A stretch of DNA of 42,423 nucleotides from Gammaproteobacteria bacterium (GTDB taxonomy: Bacteria; Pseudomonadota; Gammaproteobacteria; Steroidobacterales; JABDKV01), in contig JAHEKH010000208.1 in NCBI GenBank assembly GCA_024638445.1, positions 1-42,423 on the forward strand, read 5' to 3'. Under the pieces are notes generated by a model. That model was not told where the DNA came from. It was given only the letters and a program-made list of their open reading frames with translations, and made no database searches. Made by a program: the position numbers and the translations under genes. Of the stretch, positions 8,954 through 17,852 are shown piece after piece. How positions within the stretch are numbered: the first letter of the stretch is position 1; the number at the start of each line of letters is the position of its first letter.

Positions 8954-9397
8954 ATGCGTCTCAATACACTAAGCCCCGGCAAGGGCAGCAAGCAGGCCCC
9001 CAAGCGTCTCGGACGTGGCCGTTCCAGCGGTCACGGCAAGACCAGTGCGCGTGGTCAGAAAGGCCAGAAAGCGCGTTCGGGCGGTTACCACAAGGTTGGT
9101 TTCGAGGGCGGCCAGATGCCGTTGCAGCGACGCCTGCCGAAGGTCGGCTTTCACTCGCGGATCGCGAAGTACAGCTGCGAAGTCCGGCTGCACGAGGCCG
9201 CAAAGGTCGGTGCCGCCAACGACGGCGTGGTGGATATGGCCGCGCTCAAGGCTGCTGACATCATCAGCAGCATTGCGAAGAAGGCCAAGATCATCGCGTC
9301 GGGTGAACTCAGCGATGCGATCACCGTGCGCGGTGTGGCCGTGACCAAAGGCGCCCGCGCGGCTATCGAAGCCGCCGGCGGAAAAATCGAGGACTAA
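8954..9397 (+). CDS. rplO: 50S ribosomal protein L15
   Basis: 147 residues starting [23 protein letters not shown]15 is a late-assembly 50S protein with a long, Gly/Arg-rich N-terminal extension ([20 protein letters not shown]) that threads through 23S rRNA. An ATG three codons earlier (8945) is in frame and would overlap rpmD, but the family N-terminus is MRLNTL, so 8954 is chosen. secY follows after 3 nt. Confidence 0.96.
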   Translation: MRLNTLSPGKGSKQAPKRLGRGRSSGHGKTSARGQKGQKARSGGYHKVGFEGGQMPLQRRLPKVGFHSRIAKYSCEVRLHEAAKVGAANDGVVDMAALKAADIISSIAKKAKIIASGELSDAITVRGVAVTKGARAAIEAAGGKIED

Positions 9398-9400
9398 CAC

Positions 9401-10747
9401 GTGGCCAAGGCACCCACAGCAGCATCAGCCATACTCGGTGGAGAAGCGCCGAAGTTCGCAGAACTTCGCAAGCGCCTGCTGTTCCTCGCGGGTGCGCTGA
9501 TCGTTTACCGGATCGGTACCTTTGTGCCGGTGCCCGGTATCGACCCCATTGCGCTCGAGCAGTTCTTCGACCAGATGGGCGAAGGCTCGATCATCAACAT
9601 GTTCAACATGTTCTCGGGCGGCGCGCTGGAGCGGCTCAGTATTTTTGCGCTGGGGATCATGCCGTACATCTCGGCATCGATCATCATGCAGATGATGGCC
9701 GTGGTCGTGCCGTCGCTGGCGGCCCTCAAGAAAGAGGGTGAGTCCGGACGGCGCAAGATCACCCAGTACACCCGCTACGGTACGGTCGGCCTGGCGACCT
9801 TCCAGGCGATTGCAGCCGCTGCGGCGCTGCAGAACCAGGGCGTGACGCTGTACGTCGGCCCGCAGTTCGTGTTTATCGCCGCGACGACGCTGGTTACCGG
9901 CACGATGTTCCTGATGTGGCTGGGTGAGCAGGTCACCGAGCGGGGAATCGGCAACGGTATCTCCATGATCATCCTGGCCAGTATCATTTCCGGGCTGCCA
10001 TCGGCCATCGCCGGCACACTGGAGCTGGTCAACAACGGTTCGATGCACCCGCTGCTGGCGCTGGTGCTGTTCCTGGCGGTGCTTGCCGTGACCTATTTCG
10101 TCGTGTTCGTCGAACGTGGCCAGCGCCGGATCGCGGTCAACTATGCCAAGCGGCAGCAGGGCCGCAAGCTGATGCAGGCCCAGTCCAGCCACCTGCCGTT
10201 CAAGCTGAACATGTCCGGCGTCATTCCGCCGATCTTTGCCTCCAGTATCATCCTGTTCCCGGCGACTATCGCCAGCTGGTTCGGTACCCAGGAAGGCTTT
10301 GGCTGGCTGCAGGGGGTGGCGAGCACGCTGTCGCCGGGGCAGCCGATCTACATCCTGCTTTATGCGGCGATGATCATTTTCTTCTGCTTTTTCTATACCG
10401 CGCTGGTGTTCAACTCGCGGGAAACAGCGGATAATCTAAAGCGCTCGGGCGCATTCATTCCCGGCATACGACCGGGGCGCCAGACAGGCGAGTACATCGA
10501 TCTCGTGCTGACGCGACTCACTCTGTGGGGCGCGATCTACGTCACAGGGGTGTGCCTGCTGCCCGAGCTCATGATTTTGAATTTCAACGTGCCGTTTTAT
10601 TTCGGCGGCACTTCATTGCTCATCATCGTCGTTGTCGTGATGGACTTCATGTCGCAGCTGCAGGCTCACATGATGTCGCAACAGTACGAAGGCCTGATGA
10701 AGAAAGCCAACCTGCGGGGTTACGGCCGCGCGGGCAGGGTCCGCTAG
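9401..10747 (+). CDS. secY: Protein translocase subunit SecY
   Basis: 448 residues from a GTG start, close to the usual 440-450. SecY is the ten-helix membrane channel of the SecYEG translocon. Seen directly are many hydrophobic segments; the plug-region sequence [30 protein letters not shown]; the cytoplasmic loop [17 protein letters not shown] that contacts SecA and ribosomes; and [26 protein letters not shown]. It stands at its standard place between rplO and rpmJ. GTG is the only start that directly precedes AKAPTAA, the expected cytoplasmic N-terminus. Confidence 0.98.
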   Translation: MAKAPTAASAILGGEAPKFAELRKRLLFLAGALIVYRIGTFVPVPGIDPIALEQFFDQMGEGSIINMFNMFSGGALERLSIFALGIMPYISASIIMQMMAVVVPSLAALKKEGESGRRKITQYTRYGTVGLATFQAIAAAAALQNQGVTLYVGPQFVFIAATTLVTGTMFLMWLGEQVTERGIGNGISMIILASIISGLPSAIAGTLELVNNGSMHPLLALVLFLAVLAVTYFVVFVERGQRRIAVNYAKRQQGRKLMQAQSSHLPFKLNMSGVIPPIFASSIILFPATIASWFGTQEGFGWLQGVASTLSPGQPIYILLYAAMIIFFCFFYTALVFNSRETADNLKRSGAFIPGIRPGRQTGEYIDLVLTRLTLWGAIYVTGVCLLPELMILNFNVPFYFGGTSLLIIVVVVMDFMSQLQAHMMSQQYEGLMKKANLRGYGRAGRVR

Positions 10748-10765
10748 GCGGATTAGGAGACCAGG

Positions 10766-10879
10766 ATGAAAGTCAGGGCATCGGTCAAGAAAATGTGCCG
10801 CAACTGCAAAATAGTGCGGCGTAAACGGGTATTGCGCGTGATCTGTAAGGATCCGCGTCACAAGCAGCGTCAGGGTTGA
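10766..10879 (+). CDS. rpmJ: 50S ribosomal protein L36 (zinc-ribbon form)
   Basis: A 37-codon gene between secY and rpsM, preceded by AGGAGACCAGG. The translation starts [20 protein letters not shown] and ends DPRHKQRQG. Cys11, Cys14, Cys27 and His32 form the C-x2-C-x12-C-x4-H zinc site, so this is the zinc-binding version of L36 rather than the cysteine-free paralogue induced by zinc shortage. L36 binds 23S rRNA near the L16 region. It lies 18 nt after secY and 11 nt before rpsM. Confidence 0.96.
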   Translation: MKVRASVKKMCRNCKIVRRKRVLRVICKDPRHKQRQG

Positions 10880-10890
10880 GGTAACGCGCT

Positions 10891-11247
10891 ATGGCACGTA
10901 TTGCCGGCATAAACATTCCGGATCACAAGCACACGGTGATCGCATTGACTCACATCTTTGGTGTGGGCCGTACTCGTGCAAAACAGATTTGCGCCGCAGC
11001 AGGCGTCGAGCCGCACGTGAAGATCAAGGATCTCGCGGAGCCCGAGGTCGACAAGCTGCGTGACGAGGTCGGCAGGATGACGGTCGAAGGCGATCTGCGG
11101 CGTGAAACCGCGATGAACATCAAGCGATTGATGGATCTCGGCACCTACCGGGGAATCCGTCATCGTCGCGGCCTGCCGCTGCGTGGCCAGCGTACCCGCA
11201 CCAATGCCCGTACCCGTAAGGGTCCGCGGCGGATCATCAGGAAATAA
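10891..11247 (+). CDS. rpsM: 30S ribosomal protein S13
   Basis: 118 residues, standard for S13. [30 protein letters not shown] and the C-terminal [25 protein letters not shown] are diagnostic. S13 forms intersubunit bridges in the 30S head and touches P-site tRNA. It opens the alpha gene set (rpsM-rpsK-rpsD-rpoA-rplQ). In E. coli S4 represses these genes at a pseudoknot before rpsM; with only 11 nt between rpmJ and rpsM, any such site would have to lie within rpmJ or the coding start. Confidence 0.98.
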   Translation: MARIAGINIPDHKHTVIALTHIFGVGRTRAKQICAAAGVEPHVKIKDLAEPEVDKLRDEVGRMTVEGDLRRETAMNIKRLMDLGTYRGIRHRRGLPLRGQRTRTNARTRKGPRRIIRK

Positions 11248-11250
11248 GAC

Positions 11251-11634
11251 ATGGCGAAGCAAGCGACCCGCAAAAAGGTCAAGAAGACCGTTATCGACGC
11301 GATTGCCCACGTGCACGCGTCGTTCAACAACACGATTATTACGATTACCGATCGCCAGGGTAACGCCCTGTCGTGGGCGACTGCCGGTGGCTGCGGTTTC
11401 CGCGGTTCCCGCAAGTCCACGCCGTTTGCTGCGCAGGTGGCCGCCGAAAAGGCCGGCACCGCGGCAAAAGACTACGGGGTCAAGAATCTCGAGGTGCGGG
11501 TGAAGGGCCCGGGCCCGGGACGCGAGTCCGCCGTGCGGGCGTTGAACGCCGTGGGTTTTCGTATCAGTTTTATCGCCGACGTGACGCCGATTCCGCATAA
11601 CGGTTGCCGCGCACCGAAAAAGCGCCGGGTCTGA
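11251..11634 (+). CDS. rpsK: 30S ribosomal protein S11
   Basis: 127 residues. S11 lies on the 30S platform near the Shine-Dalgarno helix. [30 protein letters not shown] and the C-terminal [18 protein letters not shown] are family signatures; the NG pair in HNGC is the site of isoaspartate formation in E. coli S11. It lies 3 nt behind rpsM. Confidence 0.98.
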   Translation: MAKQATRKKVKKTVIDAIAHVHASFNNTIITITDRQGNALSWATAGGCGFRGSRKSTPFAAQVAAEKAGTAAKDYGVKNLEVRVKGPGPGRESAVRALNAVGFRISFIADVTPIPHNGCRAPKKRRV

Positions 11635-11644
11635 GGAAAGAGAG

Positions 11645-12265
11645 ATGGCAAGATATACCGGACCAAAGTGCAAACTGTCCCGCCGCGAGGGCACCGACCT
11701 CTTTCTGAAGAGTGGCGTGCGCCCGCTGGAGACCAAGTGCAAATCACAGGTGCCGCCCGGTGGCGCCCCGCAGCGCCGTCCGCGCCTGTCGGACTACGGC
11801 CTGCAGCTGCGTGAAAAGCAGAAGCTGCGCCGCATGTACGGCGTGCTGGAAAAGCAGTTCCGTGGCTACTACAAGGCCGCTGCACAGCAGAAAGGCTCGA
11901 CGGGTGAAAACCTGCTCAAGCTGCTGGAAACCCGGCTGGACAACGTGGTTTACCGGATGGGATTTGCGTCTACCCGGGCCGAGGCGCGTCAGCTGGTCCG
12001 TCACAAGGCCATTGAGCTCAACGAGTCCGTGGTGAACATTCCTTCCTGTCGTGTCGCCGCCGGCGATGTGATCAGCGTGAGAGAAAAATCCCGCACCCAG
12101 GCGAGAATCGCGAATGCAATGAGCATTGCCAGCCAGGTCGGGCGGCCCGAGTGGGTCGAGGTCGACGAGAAAAAGATGTCAGGTGTACTGAAGGCAGTAC
12201 CCGATCGGGACGAGATCCTGCCCGACATCAACGAGAACCTCGTCGTCGAATTGTATTCGAAGTAA
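11645..12265 (+). CDS. rpsD: 30S ribosomal protein S4
   Basis: 206 residues, the proteobacterial length. S4 is a primary 16S rRNA binder and, in E. coli, the repressor of the alpha operon. [21 protein letters not shown] is the usual N-terminus, and the S4 RNA-binding domain is visible as [37 protein letters not shown]. Only one N-terminal cysteine is present, so this is the zinc-free type. rpoA follows after 26 nt. Confidence 0.98.
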   Translation: MARYTGPKCKLSRREGTDLFLKSGVRPLETKCKSQVPPGGAPQRRPRLSDYGLQLREKQKLRRMYGVLEKQFRGYYKAAAQQKGSTGENLLKLLETRLDNVVYRMGFASTRAEARQLVRHKAIELNESVVNIPSCRVAAGDVISVREKSRTQARIANAMSIASQVGRPEWVEVDEKKMSGVLKAVPDRDEILPDINENLVVELYSK

Positions 12266-12291
12266 TTAGCAGAATTTGAGAGGGTTGCCAG

Positions 12292-13287
12292 ATGCAGGCA
12301 TCGGTTGCAGAGTTCCTTAAGCCGCGCGTAGTGAAGGTCCAGTCGGTTACCGACCAGCGCGCCAAGGTGACGATCGAGCCGCTGGAGCGCGGTTTCGGTC
12401 ATACGCTGGGTAATGCGTTGCGGCGCATCCTGCTGTCGTCCATGCCGGGTTGCGCGATTGTGGAGGCCGAGATTGACGGCGTGCTGCACGAGTACACCAG
12501 CATCGAGGGCGTTCAGGAAGATGTCGTCGACATCCTGCTGAACCTCAAGGGGGTGGCGATCAGCATGCACGCCCGGGATGAGGCGGTGCTCAGCATCAAC
12601 AAGCGCGGGCCGGGACCGGTTACCGCCGGCGATATCCAGAGCGATCACGATGTCGAGGTGCTGAACCCGGAGCACATCGTTGCCAATCTCACCAGCAGCG
12701 GTGAGCTAAACATGCGGGTCAAGGTCGTGCGCGGCCGCGGCTACATGCCGGCGACCCAGCGCAATACTTTTGAAGAAGTTGCCGGCCCGATTGGCCGTCT
12801 GCAGCTCGACGCCTCGTTCAGCCCGATCCGGCGCGTTTCCTATACGGTCGATGCCGCGCGCGTAGAGCAGCGCACTGACCTGGACAAGCTGCTGATCGAC
12901 ATCGAGACCAACGGCACGATTGACGCCGAAGAGGCGATTCGCCGCGCCGGTTCGATCCTCAAGGATCAGCTCAGCGTATTTGTCGACCTGCAGGGTCAGG
13001 AAGAACGAGCCCGCGCCTACGCGGAGTCGCAGATCGACCCGGTGCTGATGCGCCCGGTCGACGAACTGGAGCTGACCGTCCGTTCGGCCAACTGCCTCAA
13101 GGCGGAGAGCATCAACTACATTGGCGATCTCGTGCAGCGGACCGAGGTCGAACTGCTGCGTACGCCGAACCTCGGCAAGAAGTCGCTGACCGAAATCAAG
13201 GAAGTTCTCGCCAGCCATGGTCTGGCGTTGGGCACCAAGCTGGAAAACTGGCCGCCGCCCGTGCTGCGCCAGGACAACCAGATCTGA
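12292..13287 (+). CDS. rpoA: DNA-directed RNA polymerase subunit alpha
   Basis: 331 residues, close to E. coli's 329. The N-terminal domain (about 1-235) that dimerises and binds beta/beta' contains [27 protein letters not shown]. The C-terminal domain (about 250-325) that contacts UP elements and activators contains [56 protein letters not shown] precedes the ATG at suitable distance. Its location inside the alpha ribosomal operon is universal. Confidence 0.99.
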   Translation: MQASVAEFLKPRVVKVQSVTDQRAKVTIEPLERGFGHTLGNALRRILLSSMPGCAIVEAEIDGVLHEYTSIEGVQEDVVDILLNLKGVAISMHARDEAVLSINKRGPGPVTAGDIQSDHDVEVLNPEHIVANLTSSGELNMRVKVVRGRGYMPATQRNTFEEVAGPIGRLQLDASFSPIRRVSYTVDAARVEQRTDLDKLLIDIETNGTIDAEEAIRRAGSILKDQLSVFVDLQGQEERARAYAESQIDPVLMRPVDELELTVRSANCLKAESINYIGDLVQRTEVELLRTPNLGKKSLTEIKEVLASHGLALGTKLENWPPPVLRQDNQI

Positions 13288-13306
13288 TTATTATTGGAAG
13301 CACGTC

Positions 13307-13681
13307 ATGAGACATCGTAAATCAGGCCGTCAGCTCAACCGGAACAGCCCGCATCGCAGAGCGATGTTCCGCAACATGTCGGCATCTTTATTGCAGCACG
13401 AAACGATTCGCACCACGGTGCCGAAAGCGAAAGAGCTGCGCCGGGTCGTGGAACCGCTGATCACGCTCGCAAAGGTCGATGGGGTATCGCGCCGGCGGCT
13501 GGCCTTTGATCGCTTGCGCGACCGCAAGGCCGTGACGAAGCTGTTCAATGAGATCGGACCGCGGTTCAAGGATCGTCCGGGTGGCTACGTCCGCATTCTC
13601 AAGACCGGGTTTCGTGCCGGCGATGCGGCGCCGATGGCGCTCGTGCAGCTGGTCGACCGGCCGGAGAACGAAGAAGCGTAG
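13307..13681 (+). CDS. rplQ: 50S ribosomal protein L17
   Basis: 124 residues starting [24 protein letters not shown], the family N-terminus. L17 lies near the tunnel exit. An open frame continues upstream into rpoA, but the ATG at 13307 has TTGGAAG before it and gives the standard protein. It is the last gene of the ribosomal block and is followed 15 nt later by a strong hairpin terminator. Confidence 0.97.
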   Translation: MRHRKSGRQLNRNSPHRRAMFRNMSASLLQHETIRTTVPKAKELRRVVEPLITLAKVDGVSRRRLAFDRLRDRKAVTKLFNEIGPRFKDRPGGYVRILKTGFRAGDAAPMALVQLVDRPENEEA

Positions 13682-13696
13682 GAGTTTCCCTACAAG

Positions 13697-13739
13697 CAGT
13701 TACAAAAAAACCGGCCGCAGGCCGGTTTTTTTGTAACTG
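13697..13739 (+). terminator. Intrinsic terminator of the alpha operon (bidirectional shape)
   Basis: Two perfectly complementary 20-nt arms, CAGTTACAAAAAAACCGGCC (13697-13716) and its reverse complement (13720-13739), enclose a GCA loop. The core CCGGCC stem is followed by seven T residues and preceded by seven A residues, so it would terminate in both directions. It sits directly after rplQ, at the end of the ribosomal gene block. Confidence 0.93.
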
Positions 13740-13821
13740 CCCTGCGGTGACTCGAAATGAGGTGCTACGATTTTGGAGGTAGAGAAATATAAAAGCCGGG
13801 CCACCGGAAGGGCAGCTTTGG

Positions 13822-14214
13822 ATGCCAGTTAAACATGACGTCACTAGCGATGGCGGAATCCTCCACGAGGGTCTGGGGATCCTGACCGGGGCCGAATGCC
13901 TCGACGCCCTGCGGGCAACTTACTCATCGGATGAAACGATTCGCGCTATCCGCTACCGTCTGGTCGACCTGACCGCTGTCGAGCGCGTTGAGATCTCTGA
14001 AAACGAGGTCATCCAGATTGCGACGATTGACAGTGATGCGGTCCGAATCAATCCCGACATGATCATTGCGGCTGTCGCGCCGGCTGACGTTGTTTTCGGC
14101 ATGGTCCGGATGTGGCAGGCCTACCTGATGGAGCCAGCACCGAAATTCGAGGTTTTTCGCAGTATGGAACCATGCCGCGAGTGGCTGAGCGCCACTCTCA
14201 GGGACCACGCGTAG
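13822..14214 (+). CDS. SpoIIAA/STAS-like protein of unknown function
   Basis: 130 residues with no signal peptide or membrane segment. The pattern is that of a small alpha/beta domain: a short beta start (GGILHEGLGILTGAECLDALRATY), a central RYRLVDLTAVERVEISENEV and a third block AAVAPADVVFGMVRMWQAY. This resembles the SpoIIAA-like/STAS families (ligand or partner-binding domains), recalled rather than searched; no catalytic residues are apparent. It stands alone between the alpha-operon terminator and the convergent pirin gene. GGAAGGG lies upstream of the ATG. The gap 13740-13821 holds an AT-rich stretch (ATATAAAAG) that may be its -10 region, but no good -35 is seen. Confidence 0.7.
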   Translation: MPVKHDVTSDGGILHEGLGILTGAECLDALRATYSSDETIRAIRYRLVDLTAVERVEISENEVIQIATIDSDAVRINPDMIIAAVAPADVVFGMVRMWQAYLMEPAPKFEVFRSMEPCREWLSATLRDHA

Positions 14215-14277
14215 CGCTGTTCAAATCACTCGCCGCTGGCCGCGGTGCGGCTTGGTGTGCAATCCCGAACCGGGTAA

Positions 14278-15144
14278 CTAGCTGGCCCGGGCTTCGCCGG
14301 CGAGAGTGCCGGCCTGGTAGTCGGCAATCGCCTGCTCGATCTCATGTCGGGTGTTCATGACGAAGGGCCCGTATTGCACAACGGGTTCCCCAATCGGTTT
14401 TCCCGCAAGAACAATGATGCGTGCGTAGTCTTCCGTTGCTCGCAAACGGACGAGTTCGCCTTCGCCGAGTACAGCTGCAGACTGGGCTACGATCGACACT
14501 TCTTCCTGCTCCGGCCCGGTAACGGCGCTACCCTCGTAGGTATAAACGAAGGCGTTGTGAGCGGCCGGGAGCGGGTGTTCGAATACAGCGTCGGCCGCCA
14601 GCCGCAAGTCGAGAAAAACAGGGTCTGTAGTACAGCCCGTAATGGGTCCCGCAATGCTGCCGGGCTCCAGCAGGCCGGCGATGACCTTTACCGTGCCACC
14701 GGCGATTTCGGCTACCGGTATGTCGCTTGCCGGAATATCGCGATAACGCGGCGCAGTCATCTTCTCCGCTGCAGGCAGGTTGATCCACAGCTGGAAGCCG
14801 CGCATCCGGCCTTCCTGTTGTTGCGGCATTTCCGAGTGAATGATGCCGCGGCCGGCCGTCATCCACTGCACACCGCCCTCGGTGAGTTCGCCGACGTTGC
14901 CGAGATGGTCCTCGTGACGCATGTGACCGTCAATCATGTAGGTAACTGTCTCGAAACCGCGGTGGGGATGGGGCGGGAAGCCGGCAATATAGTCGTCCGG
15001 GTTGTCCGTGCCGAATTCATCCAGCATCAGGAACGGATCCAGGCGGTGGCCGCCCTGGCCGCCAAGGCTGCGGCGCAGCTTGACGCCCGCGCCATCCGAG
15101 GTGGGTGTTGAGGCGATGGTTGCGAGGAGTTTTCGGGTGATCAT
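14278..15144 (-). CDS. Pirin family protein (bicupin)
   Basis: 288 residues, typical of bacterial pirins. The first cupin carries the Fe ligands: His59 and His61 in FPPHPHRGFETVTYM, and His103 and Glu105 in GRGIIHSEMP, matching the HxH...HxE set of human pirin. Some pirins (human, E. coli YhhW) show quercetin 2,3-dioxygenase activity, others act as regulators; which applies here is unknown. The second cupin (about 170-270) has lost the metal set. The gene is divergent from the ggt-like gene (108-nt gap) and convergent with the STAS-like gene (63-nt gap). Confidence 0.9.
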   Translation of the reverse strand: MITRKLLATIASTPTSDGAGVKLRRSLGGQGGHRLDPFLMLDEFGTDNPDDYIAGFPPHPHRGFETVTYMIDGHMRHEDHLGNVGELTEGGVQWMTAGRGIIHSEMPQQQEGRMRGFQLWINLPAAEKMTAPRYRDIPASDIPVAEIAGGTVKVIAGLLEPGSIAGPITGCTTDPVFLDLRLAADAVFEHPLPAAHNAFVYTYEGSAVTGPEQEEVSIVAQSAAVLGEGELVRLRATEDYARIIVLAGKPIGEPVVQYGPFVMNTRHEIEQAIADYQAGTLAGEARAS

Positions 15145-15252
15145 GCCAGCAGTTCCCGGTACGGCGATGCATTGTTATACACCAGGCCTGAGCCCACGGC
15201 ACGCGGGCCGATGTTGCTGGTAACCTATGGGGATGTCTGCGAGGAGATCCGC

Positions 15253-16953
15253 ATGTTTCGCATTGCCAGAATCCTGCCCGGCGCCCTGGCGCTGCTGGGT
15301 CTGACCGCCGTGGCAAACGGCGGCGATCGTATTACCGGTGCCCCGTTCGCCACGCGATCTGAGGTCATTGCACCCCATGCTATGGCTGCCACCAGTCATC
15401 CGCTTGCAACCCAGGTCGCACTCGACGTGATGCGTGCCGGCGGAAACGCGATCGACGCGGCTATTGCCGCCAATGCGGCGCTGGGCCTGATGGAGCCAAC
15501 CGGTTGCGGTATCGGTGGCGACCTGTTTGCCATTGTCTGGGATACCGAATCGGAAAAACTGCACGGCCTCAACGCCAGCGGCCGGTCGCCCCAGTCGCTC
15601 ACGCTGGATTACTTTCTGGACAACGGCTACGTCAAGATCCCGTCTCACGGGCCATTGCCCGTCTCGGTGCCCGGCGCGGTCGATGGGTGGTTCGAGCTGC
15701 ATGACCGGTTCGGCCGGCTGCCGATGAAGGCCGTGCTTGCGCCGGCCATTCGCTATGCCGAGGAGGGTTTCCCGGTAACCGAGCTCATCGCTTACTACTG
15801 GAACCGCAGCGTACCGATCCTGGAGAAGTACCCGGGTTTCAGAGATGTTTTCATGCCTGATGGCCGTGCGCCGCGAAAGGGCGAGATGTTTCGCAACCCG
15901 GTCCTGGCGCGAACCTACCGCACCATCGCCAGCCGAGGCCGTGATGCGTTCTACCGCGGCCGGATCGCCCGCGAGATGGTCGACTATCTGCAGGCGCAGG
16001 GCGGTTTCCTGACGCTGGCCGACCTCGATGCGCACACCTCCGAATGGGTCGAGCCTGTCAGCACCAATTATCGCAACGTCGAGCTATGGGAGCTGCCACC
16101 CAATGGGCAGGGCATCGCGGCGCTGCAGATACTCAACATCCTCGAGGCCTATGACCTTGCGGCGATGGGGCACGACAGCCCCGAGTATGTGCACCTTTTC
16201 ACCGAGGCAAAGAAACTGGCGTTCGAGGACCGGGCGCGCTATTACGCAGACCCGGAATTCTATGACAACCCGGTCAGCCTGCTCATCTCCAAGGACTATG
16301 CGGCCGAACGCCGTGAACTCATCGACCCTTCCCGAGCGGCCACGAGTTATCCGGCTGGTGCTTTGGAAGACGGTGACACGATCTACCTGACGGTCGCCGA
16401 CGAAGAAGGCAACATGGTGTCGCTGATCCAGAGTAACTATCGCGGGATGGGTTCCGGGATGACGCCACCGAGCCTGGGTTTCATCCTGCAGGATCGCGGT
16501 GAGCTGTTCAGTCTCGAACCCGGCCACGCTAACGTCTATGCACCGGGCAAGCGGCCTTTTCACACGATTATTCCTGCCTTTATTACCCGCGACGGCGAAC
16601 CGTGGGTTTCCTTTGGCCTGATGGGCGGCGGCATGCAGCCTCAGGGGCACGCGCAGATCGTGATTAACCTGGTCGATTTCGGCATGAACCTGCAGGAGGC
16701 GGGCGACGCGGCGCGCATTCGTCACCAGGGCTCCAGTCAGCCGACCGATGAAGTGATGACAAACGGTGGCGAGCTGTATCTCGAGTCCGGGTTCCCCGTC
16801 GAGACCGTCCGCCGGCTTGCAAAGATGCGTCACCGTATTCGCACCAGCGCTGGTGGCTTTGGCGGCTACCAGGCGATCATGCGCGATCACGAGCAGGGCA
16901 TTTATATCGGTGCCTCCGAGTCCCGCAAGGACGGTCACGCTGCAGGTTATTGA
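15253..16953 (+). CDS. Exported gamma-glutamyltranspeptidase-like Ntn-hydrolase
   Basis: 566 residues. The start at 15253 is preferred because GAGGAG precedes it and it begins a clear signal peptide (MFRIARILPGALALLGLTAVANG); an earlier ATG would add 27 residues and bury it. The protein has the two-part GGT layout: large subunit with DAAIAANAALGLMEPTGCGIGGD, then an autoprocessing site at Thr376 in EDGDTIYLTVADEEGNMVS, and a small subunit with PFHTIIPAFITRDG and GLMGGGMQPQGHAQ (oxyanion glycines). The classical TTHxS is DTIYLT here, which resembles the YwrD-like branch more than E. coli Ggt. Gamma-glutamyl hydrolysis, perhaps of glutathione, in the periplasm is likely; the exact substrate is uncertain. 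Its stop overlaps the next gene (TGATG). Confidence 0.9.
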   Translation: MFRIARILPGALALLGLTAVANGGDRITGAPFATRSEVIAPHAMAATSHPLATQVALDVMRAGGNAIDAAIAANAALGLMEPTGCGIGGDLFAIVWDTESEKLHGLNASGRSPQSLTLDYFLDNGYVKIPSHGPLPVSVPGAVDGWFELHDRFGRLPMKAVLAPAIRYAEEGFPVTELIAYYWNRSVPILEKYPGFRDVFMPDGRAPRKGEMFRNPVLARTYRTIASRGRDAFYRGRIAREMVDYLQAQGGFLTLADLDAHTSEWVEPVSTNYRNVELWELPPNGQGIAALQILNILEAYDLAAMGHDSPEYVHLFTEAKKLAFEDRARYYADPEFYDNPVSLLISKDYAAERRELIDPSRAATSYPAGALEDGDTIYLTVADEEGNMVSLIQSNYRGMGSGMTPPSLGFILQDRGELFSLEPGHANVYAPGKRPFHTIIPAFITRDGEPWVSFGLMGGGMQPQGHAQIVINLVDFGMNLQEAGDAARIRHQGSSQPTDEVMTNGGELYLESGFPVETVRRLAKMRHRIRTSAGGFGGYQAIMRDHEQGIYIGASESRKDGHAAGY

Positions 16954-17846
16954 TGCACGACCACGGTCACACCGCTGATTACGGCCGGGCCTTTGCCGTC
17001 GGCATAGCGCTCAATGTCGCATTTGTCGTAGTGGAGGCCGTGTACGGTTTTCTCGCGGGTTCGCTCGCGTTGCTCGCAGACGCGGGTCATAACCTCGGCG
17101 ATGTCGTTGCACTGGTGCTCGCCTGGGCGGCGCTGGCGCTCGCTCGTCGCGATACCAGCCCGAGGCGCACCTACGGATTGCGACGGACCACCATTCTCGC
17201 GGCGGTGACCAGCGGGGTTCTGTTGCTGGCAGCCATTGCCGGTATCGCCTGGGAGGCGATACAGCGGTTTTTTACCAGCACGCCGGTCGATGGTATGACC
17301 GTCATCGTCGTAGCCGCCATTGGTGTAGCGATCAACTTCTTTACCGCGATGCTTTTTCACCGCGGCCGCGAGCACGACCTGAACATTCGCAGCGCCTGGC
17401 TGCACATGGCGGCCGACGCGGCAGTGTCCCTCGGCGTCGTGATCGCCGGTCTTCTGATTTTACTGACCGGTGCCGTATGGCTCGATCCGGCCATCAGCCT
17501 GGTTATCGCCGCGGTCATCCTGCTTGCCACCTGGCAGCTGCTGCGCGAATCGGTCGATATGGCGGTCGATGCCGTGCCCGCACACATCGATCCGGTCCAG
17601 GTGCAGGACTACCTCACTGGTCTCAACGGGGTCGATGAGCTGCATGACCTGCACATCTGGGCGATGAGCACGACTGAGACTGCGTTGACCGCACACCTGG
17701 TCATGCCGGCTGGCGCCAGCGACGGATTCCTGCACGACGTTTCGCAGGCCCTGGCGGACCGTTTCCGGATCCAGCACGTCACGCTCCAGGTGGAGCGCGC
17801 CGGCGTTCAGTGTGAGCCGTGCGAACCCGCCGGCGGCACAGCCTGA
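16953..17846 (+). CDS. Cation diffusion facilitator (Zn/Co/Cd-type exporter)
   Basis: 297 residues. After a short His-rich start (MHDHGHTADYG) come six predicted membrane helices and a C-terminal cytoplasmic domain (about 205-290). The metal site of CDF helices 2 and 5 is intact: His46-x3-Asp50 in ADAGHNLGD and His151-x3-Asp155 in WLHMAADA. The His/Asp pair in helix 2 is that of the CzcD/ZitB-like zinc exporters, which exchange metal for protons at the inner membrane. Two cysteines near the end (VQCEPCEP) might add a metal contact. Its ATG overlaps the previous stop by one base and uup begins 6 nt later, so the three genes form an operon. Confidence 0.92.
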   Translation: MHDHGHTADYGRAFAVGIALNVAFVVVEAVYGFLAGSLALLADAGHNLGDVVALVLAWAALALARRDTSPRRTYGLRRTTILAAVTSGVLLLAAIAGIAWEAIQRFFTSTPVDGMTVIVVAAIGVAINFFTAMLFHRGREHDLNIRSAWLHMAADAAVSLGVVIAGLLILLTGAVWLDPAISLVIAAVILLATWQLLRESVDMAVDAVPAHIDPVQVQDYLTGLNGVDELHDLHIWAMSTTETALTAHLVMPAGASDGFLHDVSQALADRFRIQHVTLQVERAGVQCEPCEPAGGTA

Positions 17847-17852
17847 CAGCCC

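Noticed and set aside
10748-10890. Possible S4-type regulatory pseudoknot before rpsM
   Set aside because: The gap is only 11 nt and rpmJ occupies the rest; no structure resembling the E. coli site was found by eye.
14215-14277. GC-rich partial dyad (GCCGC...GCGGC) between the STAS-like and pirin genes as a terminator
   Set aside because: The stem is only 5 bp and no T-run follows on either strand.
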